From Limnomonas spitsbergensis (Eukaryota; Chlorophyta; Chlorophyceae; Chlamydomonadales): DNA of 64,000 nucleotides. Of this stretch, positions 47,301-59,300 are shown in pieces (position 1 is the stretch's first letter; each line of letters starts with the position of its first letter). Below the pieces are notes generated by a model, which worked only from the letters and a program-made list of their open reading frames with translations, ran no database searches and had not been told where the DNA came from. Both the position numbers and the translations under genes were made by a program. The DNA lies in assembly GCA_037349105.1 (NCBI GenBank), contig JAYJMM010000120.1, positions 4,468,001-4,532,000 on the forward strand. Reading direction: 5' to 3'.

Positions 47301-50300
47301 AGGGAGGGAATGGGGAGGGAGGGAGTGGGGAGGGAGGTGAAGGGTAGGCTGGGGGCGGGAGGGGAGGTGAAGGGGAGGGTGGTGACGGGGAGGGAGGACG
47401 CGGGGAGGGTGGTGACGGGGAGGGAGGGAGTGGGGAGGGTGGTGACGGGGAGGGAGGACGCGGGGAGGGTGGTGACGGGGAGGGAGGGAGTGGGGAGGGT
47501 GGTGACGGGGAGGGAGGACGCGGGGAGGGTGGTGACGGGGAGGGAGGGAGTGGGGAGGGTGGGGGCGGGGAGGGTGGGGGAGGAGAGGGTGGTGACGGGG
47601 AGGGTGGGGGAGGGGACGACGGTGGGAGGGATGGCGGGGAAGGGGACGACGGTGGGAGGGATGGCGGGGGAGGGGATGGCGGGGGAGGGGGGGGTAATCC
47701 ACCGATGACGTTGTTGCTGATGAGTTGAATCCCGGTGATGCTGCTCAGCCCCGCGTTCAGTAAGGATTGTAGCAGGCTGCCTGTGGGGGTGGAGTCAGGA
47801 GGGGGAGGAGGCGGGTGAGGGAGGAGCATGTTGTTTTCCTCACAAAGCATGTGGATATTTTGTGGAACTTAGTATGCCAAGCAAGCAGTCCATGTGTTGC
47901 TTACACTGCTACGTGCTATTCCTGAATCAGAAGACTCGGGGTTGTTTACCTTCTCCAAGTCGTTCAAGGTTAAGCGTGATGTGAAGGAGACTTTCTGGTA
48001 CAATTTGAGCAAGCCTAATACATTTCTGCTGTAGCCCGCTTACGGATGGGGTCGCATTGGATGAATGTTGAGACGGGGCGTTTTGAGAAACCTGTTGTGC
48101 CTACCCATGCTGTATGCTACCCATGCTGCATGCTACCCATGCTGCATGCTACCCATGCTGCATGCTACCCATGCTGACTGCTACCCATGCTGCATGCCAC
48201 CCATGCTGCATGCCAACCATGCTGCATGCTACCCATGCTGACTGCTACCCATGCTGCATGCCACCCATGCTGCATGATACCCATGCTGCATGTCCACCAT
48301 GCTGCATGTCAACCATGCTGCATGCCAACCATGCTGCATGCTACCCATGCTGACTGCTACCCATGCTCCATGCTACCCATGCTGACTGCCACCCATGCTC
48401 CATGCCACCCATGCTGCATGCCAACCATGACCCATGCCACCCATGCTGCATGCTACCCCTGCTGCATGCCACCCATGCTGCATGCCACCCATGCTCCATG
48501 CCACCCATGCTGCATGCCAACCATGACCCATGCCACCCATGCTGCATGCTACCCCTGCTGCATGCCACCCATGCTGCATGCTACCCATGCTGTATGCTAC
48601 CCATGCTGACTGCTACCCATGCTGCATGCCACCCATGCTGCATGGGCTCCTCGCCGACAGGGCATGGCGTAAAAGATTTACGTTCTAAAAAGGTCCATCA
48701 GCTCTTTTAAAGCATGCATACCTGAAGAAGCTCCATCAGCTATGTTCTTTTGCAGCTGTGGGGCGCCCCTCGCAAAAGCGAGCTGCCTGCGGCGGCTTTG
48801 AGTGAGGCCGAGGATAAAGAACTGCACGCCGACTGCGCTGTCCCCCTCAGGCTGCAAGCCACTGATGAACACCTGGAGGGGCGGGGGCAGTTGTAGAAAA
48901 ATGAGGCGGGGACAGTAGGGGGGGACAGTACGGCGGGGACAGCTGGAGAAAATTTGACCGCATGTCACATTGTGTCAAACAGCGCAGCGCCGCGCCTGCC
49001 ATGATAAGATACTAACGCAGTACGATAGTGTCGGTCGAATAACAAATCAGAACAGTACAAGTCTGCGGGGTGGGGGTGGGGGAGAAGGCAGTACCTGACC
49101 ATGGGGTCTGGGTAAGCCAGTACTGGTTGATGACGGGGGGAAGAGCCAGTACTTCAGTTTTTATGACGGGGGGAAGAGCCAGTACTTCAGTTTTTATGAC
49201 GGGGGGAACGAGCCAGTACTTCAGTTTTTATGACGGGGGGAACGAGCCAGTACTTCAGTTTTTATGACGGGGGGAACGAGCCAGTGCTTCAGTTTTTATG
49301 ACGGGGGGCACGAGCCAGTGCTTCACTTTCTATTTGTCTGGTTTGGATTCCATCATCGTCAGGCCCCGCCCCGCAGTCGCAGAAGGACCTGTTGGAGTCA
49401 AACATGTGCCGGCCCTTAGACACAGGTCCAAGCAGCTTGATGGCTGGCCACGTATGGGGCCTTCGTTCCGAGGCCAGGACGTGGCTGAAATGTATCTGAA
49501 TTGAAGCTAAGCCACACAAAAACGGAAACAGTGCGTAATAGTTATGCTTTGTTTTGAGGCTGCTCTTGTGTGCAAACTGCAATAGACAAAACCCTGCATC
49601 CAGGGGACAGGATGAGGGGCAGCTCTTTCTCCATTCATGCCAGAGGACCTACCGGACATTGCGGAGCTCTGCCACCGCTAAGCCAATGGGGCTAAACCTT
49701 GACCGGCCGACAGCCGGTACCCCCGGGCTGCACCGAGCTTGCTGCGTGCCCCCCCCCCCCTCGGCTGTCGTCCGTGACGTACCTGGATTGTAGCTGAAGT
49801 AAGCTAAAAATAAAAGCTGACGAGGAGCACGCTAACCCTCACATTCCAGCATCCCACAAGAAAAACAAGCTCTTGCTTTATCGACTTGTCACACCGTAAC
49901 AAAACCCTAAACCTTGCTTTATCCACTTGTCACACCGCAGCTAATCTCCTCACATAGTCTGGCTGGTATGTCGCCTCGTTGAAGGCTGTCTTGTACATGC
50001 CCACCACGAAAGCAGCCCTGTTGTCAGAGGTGTTAAACACGGTGCTGCTCATGCCAATCAGCTTTATGCCGCCGTCGATGAAAGCAGTGCCCATGACTGG
50101 CGGAGGTGCTGCTGGTGGTAGTGGTGGCGGGGCGGGGGGGGGGCGGGACGGGCAATCCACCGACCACGTTGTTGCTGATCAGTTGAATCCCGGTGATGCC
50201 GATCAGCCCCGCGTTCAGCAAGGATTGTAGCAGGCTGCCTGTGGGGGTGGAGCCAGGAGGGGGAGGGGGCGGGTCAGGGAGGAGCATGTTGTTGTCCTCA

Positions 50301-53300
50301 CAAAGCATGTGGATATTTCTTTGACTTGGTATGCCAGGAGGGGGAGGAGGAAGGTCATGGAGGTGTCTGATTATGTTCACAACACATGTGAACGTTTTCA
50401 TGGACTTGGTGATGTAGAGCGTGTTTGAAAAGGACTGTGGCAGACTGTTCGTCAGGGCAGATCCAACAGGGCAGATCCAAAGGGTAGATCCAATAGAGTA
50501 GATCCAGGGGATAGAGCCAAAGGGGCAGCAAAGGGGCAGGGCGGCCACATACCTGAAGACGCCCCCTCCGCTATGTTAAGTTGCACATTTGGTGCCCCTG
50601 TCGTGAAGGCGAGCATCCTGCGGCGAGCTTGAGTGAGACCGAGGATGAGGAACTGCACACGCACCGCGCTGCTGCCCTCAGACTGCAAGCTGTTGATGAA
50701 AACCTGCGGAGGCGGGGACAGGAAATGAGGAAAAGGAATCACGTGTCGAGCAAAGCGCGGTATAAAAACGGAGTTGTTGTGTGCAGCACCTGTCATGATT
50801 TGTAATTACTGCCGGCCATATGGTTTTGGTACCAGTATCTATTTTTATATCTTTCAGCTACCGTTCAGAGGCTCACAGCCTATGGCTGATATTGGTGCAG
50901 AAAATCCAGCTGCTCATAATGGTTGAGGTTTGGTCCCGATTGGCCCAGTGGTGGCCGCCCAACCGCCCCCCCAAAGCAGGCCGCTTGCACACTGAAATGA
51001 ACACTGTCACGGCCAGCAGGATGTTATCGGTCCATAGCTTAGAGGCGACAATACTAGTAACTCTTAAAGGGGGGACCTGCAATTTGATGCTGCAATCAAG
51101 ATACACCATGTCTCTTGATTGATTGAATGACCCGTGCATCCATCCATGGATCCATCCATGGATCCATGGATCCATCCATGGATTGTAATGAAGAGGGTCC
51201 TAGTGACGAACACCCTTAATTGACTGACCCGTGCAACCATAAAGCATGTATCCATGGATCATAATGAAGAGGGTCCTAGTGACGAACACCCTTAATTGAC
51301 TAAATCGTGCATGCGTGAAAAAAATAAAGAGCACCCTACTGAGGAACACCCTGAAGTCACTGAACCATGCATGGATGGGACATCGTGAGGAACATCTCAA
51401 GGAGGATCACCCTGTATTGACTGACCCATGCAAGCATGGCACATATTGACGTGCATGCTGCCTTTGCGGCATGTCATCTGGAGTCAATCCAGCCATGCGT
51501 CTGCTCAGTCCACAGGCGGTGATGCAGCAATAGTTCCTCACATAGTTTGGCTGGTATGTCGCTTCGTTGAAGGCAGTCTTGTACATGCCAACAAGAAATG
51601 CAGCCCTGTTCTCAGAGGTGTTGAATGTGGTGCTGTTCATGCCAATCAGTTTGACATTGCCGTCAATGAAAGTGGTGCCAAAGACCTGCGTAGGTGCCTT
51701 TGGTGACGGGGCAGGGGATGATGGGGCAGGGGGGGGAGGGGAAAGTGGTGGGGGGGGGAGGGGGAGGAGGGGGGAGGGGTGGGGGGGGGGAGGGGGAGGA
51801 GGTGAAGGTGGGGGCAGGGGAGGAGAAGGAGGGGGAAGCGGTGGTGGGACAGGGGGAGGAGGGGGACGTGGTAGGGGGGGAGGGGGAGGAGGGGAAGGTG
51901 GGGGAGGGGAAGGTGGGGGAGGTGGAGGGGGCGGAGGGGAAGGTGGGGGAGGTGGAGGGGGCGGAGGGGAAGGTGGGGGTGGGGAAGGTGGGGGTGGGGA
52001 AGGTGGGGGTGGGGAAGGTGGGGGTGGGGAAGGTGGGGGAGGGGAAGGTGGGGGTGGGGAAGGTGGGGGAGGGGAAGGTGGGGCAGGTGGGGGAGGGGAA
52101 GGTGGGGAAGGTGGGGGAGGGGAAGGTGGGGGTGGGGAAGGTGGGGGTGGGGAAGGTGGGGGAGGGGAAGGTGGGGGAGGGGAAGGTGGGGAAGGTGGGG
52201 GTGGGGAAGGTATTGGTATGACCACATTGTTGCTGATGAGTTGAATCCTGGTGATGCTGTTCAGCCCCGCGCTCAACAAGGATTGTAACAGGCTGCCTGT
52301 GGGAGCAGCCAGGGCCAGGAGGCGAAGGAGGAAGGTCAGGGCGGAGAGGGAGCTTCTGAAACACCTGGACCTTAAAATCTCAAGCCTCAAAATCTGGACC
52401 CTGAACCCTGGAAGCCCTGGATATCTGGACCCTGGAAATCTGGAAACCCTGGAAATCTGAAACCTGGACCCTGAAAGCCTGGTACTTCGCACAGTATAAG
52501 TAGCCAATAGCACAATACAGAGTTAGGCCAAGAAAGGCCTGCGAGTACCCTGCCACCAAAAGCCAATACATCTTATTATAGGTAACCCCAAGCCTGAACC
52601 TAAACCCTAACATCAACCCAAATAAGGCCCCCGAGCCACACAGATTAAAGGGACGTTACTTGGTTCTGTTAACTGTAAAGTACAATTTAGATCCCCTTAT
52701 TCCTACAGGGTATGCAGGATCTTTATTCCTACAGGGTATGCAGGATCTTTATTCCTGCAGGGTATGCAGGATCTTTATTCCTGCAGGGTATGCAGGATCT
52801 TTATTCCTGCAGGGTATGCAGGATCTTTATTCCTACAGGGTATGCAGGATCTTTATTCCTACAGGGTATGCAGGATCTTTATTCCTACAGGGTATGCAGG
52901 ATCTTCATTCCTACAGGGTATGCAGGATCTTCATTCCTACAGGGTATGCAGGATCTTCATTCCTACAGGGTGCAGGATCTTTATTCCTACAGGGTATGCA
53001 GGATCTTCATTCCTGCAGGGTATGCAGGATCTTCATTCCTACAGGGTATGCAGGATCTTTATTCCTACAGGGTATGCAGGATCTTTATTCCTACAGGGTA
53101 TGCAGGATCTTTATTCCTGCAGGGTATGCAGGATCTTCATTCCTGCAGGGTATGCAGGATCTTTATTCCTACAGGGTATGCAGGATCTTTATTCCTGCAG
53201 GGTATGCAGGATCTTTATTCCTACAGGGTATGCAGGATCTTCATTCCTACAGGGTATGCAGGATCTTCATTCCTACAGGGTATGCAGGATCTTCATTCCT

Positions 53301-56300
53301 ACAGGGTATGCAGGATCTTCATTCCTACAGGGTATGCAGGATCTTCATTCCTACAGGGTATGCAGGATCTTCATTCCTGCAGGGTATGCAGGATCTTTAT
53401 TCCTGCAGGGTATGCAGGATCTTTATTCCTACAGGGTATGCAGGATCTTTATTCCTACAGGGTATGCAGGATCTTCATTCCTACAGGGTATGCAGGATCT
53501 TCATTCCTACAGGGTATGCAGGATCTTCATTCCTACAGGGTATGCAGGATCTTCATTCCTACAGGGTATGCAGGATCTTCATTCCTACAGGGTGCAGGAT
53601 CTTTATTCCTACAGGGTATGCAGGATCTTTATTCCTGCAGGGTATGCAGGATCTTCATTCCTACAGGGTATGCAGGATCTTTTTTCCTACAGGGTATGCA
53701 GGATCTTCATTCCTACAGGGTATGCAGGATCTTTATTCCTGCAGGGTATGCAGGATCTTTATTCCTGCAGGGTATGCAGGATCTTTATTCCTACAGGGTA
53801 TGCAGGATCTTTATTCCTGCAGGGTATGCAGGATCTTTATTCCTGCAGGGTATGCAGGATCTTTATTCCTGCAGGGAATGCAGGATCTTTATTCCTACAG
53901 GGTATGCAGGATCTTTATTCCTACAGGGTATGCAGGATCTTTATTCCTGCAGGGTATGCAGGATCTTCATTCCTGCAGGGTATGCAGGATCTTTATTCCT
54001 GCAGGGTATGCAGGATCTTTATTCCTACAGGGTATGCAGGATCTTTATTCCTGCAGGGTATGCAGGATCTTTATTCCTGCAGGGTATGCAGGATCTTTAT
54101 TCCTACAGGGTATGCAGGATCTTTATTCCTACAGGGTATGCAGGATCTTTATTCCTGCAGGGTATGCAGGATCTTTATTCCTGCAGGGTATGCAGGATCT
54201 TTATTCCTACAGGGTATGCAGGATCTTTATTCCTACAGGGTATGCAGGATCTTTATTCCTACAGGGTATGCAGGATCTTCATTCCTACAGGGTATGCAGG
54301 ATCTTCATTCCTACAGGGTGCAGGATCTTTATTCCTACAGGGTATGCAGGATCTTCATTCCTGCAGGGTATGCAGGATCTTTATTCCTACAGGGTATGCA
54401 GGATCTTCATTCCTACAGGGTATGCAGGATCTTCATTCCTACAGGGTATGCAGGATCTTTATTCCTGCAGGGTATGCAGGATCTTCATTCCTGCAGGGTA
54501 TGCAGGATCTTTATTCCTACAGGGTATGCAGGATCTTTATTCCTGCAGGGTATGCAGGATCTTTATTCCTACAGGGTATGCAGGATCTTTATTCCTGCAG
54601 GGTATGCAGGATCTTTATTCCTGCAGGGTATGCAGGATCTTCATTCCTACAGGGTATGCAGGATCTTCATTCCTACAGGGTATGCAGGATCTTTATTCCT
54701 ACAGGGTATGCAGGATCTTTATTCTGGCAGGGTATGCAGGATCTTTATTCCTGCAGGGTATGCAGGATCTTTATTCCTACAGGGTATGCAGGATCTTTAT
54801 TCCTACAGGGTATGCAGGATCTTTATTCCTGCAGGGTATGCAGGATCTTTATTCCTGCAGGGTATGCAGGATCTTTATTCCTGCAGGGTATGCAGGATCT
54901 TTATTCCTGCAGGGTATGCAGGATCTTTATTCCTGCAGGGTATGCAGGATCTTTATTCCTACAGGGTATGCAGGATCTTTATTCCTACAGGGTATGCAGG
55001 ATCTTCATTCCTACAGGGTATGCAGGATCTTTATTCCTGCAGGGTATGCAGGATCTTTATTCCTGCAGGGTATGCAGGATCTTTATTCCTACAGGGTATG
55101 CAGGATCTTTATTCCTACAGGGTATGCAGGATCTTTATTCCTACAGGGTATGCAGGATCTTTATTCCTGCAGGGTATGCAGGATCTTCATTCCTACAGGG
55201 TATGCAGGATCTTTATTCCTGCAGGGTATGCAGGATCTTTATTCCTGCAGGGTATGCAGGATCTTCATTCCTACAGGGTATGCAGGATCTTTATTCCTGC
55301 AGGGTATGCAGGATCTTTATTCCTGCAGGGTATGCAGGATCTTTATTCCTACAGGGTATGCAGGATCTTTATTGTGATCTGACCGAAATGCAAGTGATCT
55401 ATTTGGTTTTGCCTGAGAGGAAATGGAAAGAAAGCCTCAACTCCTTCGGGACATAAGAGGAAAGCAGGGAAACAATGCAGTCAGGGCTAGGGCCCTGTCT
55501 GCACAGTGGCCGTTGGTTTGCATGGCAGGTTCCTCCAGTATCAAAGCGGCCATGGCTTCCAAAGTTCTGAAGGAAATTGATGATAAGCCTGACAATGGGT
55601 TTTGGTCTCAGGGTTAAGGAATTTGGGGTTCAGGGTTTAGGATTAAAGGTTAAGGAATTTAGGGTCTGGGGTTCAGACAAACCTGAAGATGCTCCTTGAG
55701 CTATATTTTGCTGTACAAGAGCAGCCACCCTGTCGAAGGTGAGCAGCCTGCGGCGAGCTTCAATGAGACCAATGATGCGGAACTGCACGTCGACTGTGCT
55801 TTGACCTTCAGGCAGCAAACCAATGATGACAACCTGTCGATGTAGGCAGGGGGGGGGCAGACATACTGATCAAAAGGTGAAGGTAAAGGAAAAAGGGTGG
55901 GAGTAAAGGTGAGCAGCATGCAGAGATACTATAGTTTTATTTTATTTTAGCTGTTATTTTTGTGTCAGCGTCTCAGGTTTCTAGGGTTGGGCAGCCGGTA
56001 ACACCTTGTAAAGTCACAGCAAAAGATAAGAATCTATCAAAACTTCCCTCACCAACAGCTCATACACTAAGCACACTCTCTTCCTGTAAGGCTTATCTTG
56101 GTCTCAAGCTGTAAATCCATTTTTTGAAATTTAGTGCCGGAAACACTTCTCCGCGCACCCCCAAAATAGTTGTTTATCATTATTCTGTTGCGCACCACTG
56201 CGTGCACCTCTAAAATAATTAATAAAACGCAAAGTCAAACCGGCTTTACAGTAATGTTTGTCTTGGTCTAAAGCTGCAAATCCAAAGCACATGCAACTTC

Positions 56301-59300
56301 TATCACAGCAGCTCAATCCTTACATAATTCTCCTGGTATAGTTCTCCAGTGAAAGCAATCTTGAACAGTCCAGCGGAGAACGCAGCCCGGTTCACCGTAG
56401 TATTGAACGCAGCCAAGCTAATACCATTTAATAGTACATTGCCATCGATAAAGGCGACAGGTGGGGTAAAAGGAGGAGGGGATGGTTGGTAAGATGGGGG
56501 TGATGGGGGAGGTGAGGGAGGAGGTAAGGGAGGAGGTGAGGGAGGAAGGGGTGAGGGAGGTGTGAGAGGAGGTGAGGGAAGAGGGGGTGAAGGGTAGGGT
56601 GGGGGTGAGGGACGAGGTGAGAGAGGAGGTGAGGGAGGAAGGGGTGAAGGGTAGGGTGGGGGTGAGGGACGAGGTGAGGGAGGAGGTGAGGGAGAAGGGG
56701 GTGAAGGGTAGGGTGGGGGTGAGGGACGAGGTGAGGGAGGAGGTGAGGGAGGAAGGGGTAAAGGGTAGGGTGTGGGTGAGGGAGGAGGTGAGGGAGGAAA
56801 GGGTGAAGGATAGAGTGGGGGTGAGGGAGGAAGTGAGGGAGGAGGTGAGGGAGGAAGGGGTGAAGGGTAGGGTGGGGGTGAGGGAGGAGGTGAGGGAGGA
56901 AAGGGTGAAGGGTAGGGTGGCGGTGTGGGAGGCGGTGTGGGAGGAGGTGAAGGAGGACGTGAGGGTGAGGGTGAGGGAGGAGGTGAGGGAGGAAGGGGTG
57001 AAGGGTAGGGTGGGGGTGAGGGAGGAGGTGAGGGAGGTGGGGGTGAAGGGTAGGGTGGGAGTGAGGGAGGAGGTGTGAGAGGAGGTGAGGGAGCAGGGTG
57101 TGAAGGGTAGAGTGGGGGTGAGGGACGAGGTGAGGGAGGAGGTGAGGGAGGAAGGGGTGAAGGGTAGGGTGGTGGTGAGGGAGGAGGTGAGGGAGGAAAG
57201 GGTGAAGGGTACGGTGGGGGTGAGGGAGGAGGAGAGGGAGGAGGTGAGGGAGAAGGGGGTGAAGGGTAGGGTGGGGGTGAGGGAGGAGGTGAGGGAGGAA
57301 AGGGTGAAGGGTAGGGTGGCGGTGTGGGAGGCGGTGTGGGAGGAGGTGAAGGAGGAGGTGAGGGTGAGAGTGAGGGAGGAGGTGAAGGAGGAAGGGGTGA
57401 AGGGTAGGGGGGGGGTGAGGGAGGAGGTGAGGGAGGAGGGGGTGGAGGGTAGGGTGGGGGTGAGGGAGGAGGTGTGAGAGGAGTTGAGGGAGCAGGGTGT
57501 GAAGGGTAGAGTGGGGGTGAGGGACGAGGTGAGGGAGGAGGTGAGGGAGGAAGGGGTGAAGGGTATGGTGGTGGTGAGGGAGGAGGTGAGGGAGGAAAGG
57601 GTGAAGGGTACGGTGGGGGTGAGGGAGGAGGAGAGGGAGGAGGTGAGGAAGAAGGGGGTGAAGGGTAGGGTGGGGGTGAGGGAGGAGGTGAGGGAGGAGG
57701 GGGTGAAGGGTAGGGTGGCGGTGTGGGAGGAGGTGTGGGAGGAGGTGAAGGAGGAGGTGAGGGTGAGGGTGAGGGAGGAGGTGAGGGAGGAAGGGGTGAA
57801 GGGTAGGGTGGGGGTGAGGGAGGAGGTGAGGGAGGAGGTGAGGGAGGATGGGGTGAAGGGCAGGGTGGTGGTGAGGGAGGAGGTGAGGTAGGAGGGGGTG
57901 AAGGGTAGGGTGGCGGTGTGGGAGGAGGTGTGGTAGGAGGTGAAGGAGGAGGTGAGGGTGAGGGTGAGGGAGAAGGTGAGGGAGGAGATGAAAGAGGAGG
58001 TGAGGGAGGAAGGGGTGAAGGGTAGGGTGGGGGTGAGGGAGGAGGTGAGGGATGAGGTGAAGGAGGAGGGGGTGAAGGGTAGGGTGGTGGTGAGGGAGGA
58101 GGTGAGGGAGAAGGGGGTGAAGGGTAGGGAGGCGATGTGGGAGGAGGTGTGGGAGGAGGTGAAGGAGGAGGTGAGGGTGAGGGTGAGGGAGGAGGTGAGG
58201 GAGGAGGTGAGGGAGGAGGTGAGGGAGGAAGGGGTGAAGGGTAGGGTGGGGGTGAAAGAGGAGGTGAGGGAGGAGGTGAGGGAGGAGGTGAGGGAGGAGG
58301 TGAGGGAGTAAAGGGTGAAGGGTAGGGTGGGGGTGAGGGAGGAGGTGAGGGAGGAGGGGGTGAAGGGTAGGGTGGCGGGGTGGATGGAGGAGAGGGCGGA
58401 GATGAGGGCGGAGGTGTGGGAAGAGGTGTGGGAAGCGGTGAGGGAGGAGGGGATGAAAGGTAGGGTGGGGGTGAGGGAGGAGGTGAGGGTGAAGGGGGTG
58501 AAGGGTAGGGTGGGGGTGAGGGCGGAGGTGAGGGAGGAGGTGAGGGAGGAAGGGGTGAAGGGTAGGGTGGTGGTGAGGGAGGAGGTGAGGGAGGAAAGGG
58601 TGAAGGGTACGGTGGGGGTGAGGGAGGAGGAGAGGGAGGAGGTGAGGGAGAAGGGGGTGAAGGGTAGGGTGGGGGTGAGGGAGGAGGTGAGGGAGGAAAG
58701 GGTGAAGTGTAGGGTGGCGGTGTGGTAGGCGGTGTGGGAGGAGGTGAAGGAGGAGGTGAGTGTGAGGGTGAGGGAGGAGGTGAGGGAGGAAGGGGTGAAG
58801 GGTAGGGGGGGAGTGAGGGAGGAGGTGAGGGAGGAGGGGGTGAAGGGTAGGGTGGGGGTGAGGGAGGAGGTGTGAGAGGAGTTGAGGGAGCAGGGTGTGA
58901 AGGGTAGAGTGGGGGTGAGGGACGAGGTGAGGGAGGAGGTGAGGAAGGAAGGGGTGAAGGGTAGGGCGGTGGTGAGGGAGGAAGTGAGTGAGGAAAGGGT
59001 GAAGGGTACGGTGGGGGTGAGGGAGGAGGAGAGGGAGGAGGTGAGGAAGAAGGGGGTGAAGGGTAGGGTGGGGGTGAGGGAGGAGGTGAGGGAGGAGGGG
59101 GTGAAGGGTAGGGTGGCGGTGTGGGAGGAGGTGTGGGAGGAGGTGAAGGAGGAGGTGAGGGTGAGGGTGAGGGTGAGGGAGGAGGTGAGGGAGGAAGGGG
59201 TGAAGGGTAGGGTGGGGGTGAGGGAGGAGGTGAGGGAGGAGGTGAGGGAGGATGGGGTGAAGGGCAGGGTGGGGGTGAGGGAGGAGGTGAGGGAGGAGGG

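Noticed and set aside
46166..47702. Second - strand frames over the Pro-rich exon 8 (Ser/Thr/Leu- or His/Leu-rich)
   Set aside because: Frame shadows of the same repeats; only one frame runs on into the non-repetitive C-terminal domain.
50340..50470. Possible extra degenerate module end in gene B intron 5 ([20 protein letters not shown])
   Set aside because: Similarity to [12 protein letters not shown] is short and there is no acceptor in the right phase; at most a relic.
52660..55456. Three + strand open frames of about 870-910 residues ([16 protein letters not shown] repeats)
   Set aside because: A 26-bp stop-free repeat cycles through all three frames. The region is an intron of the opposite-strand gene.
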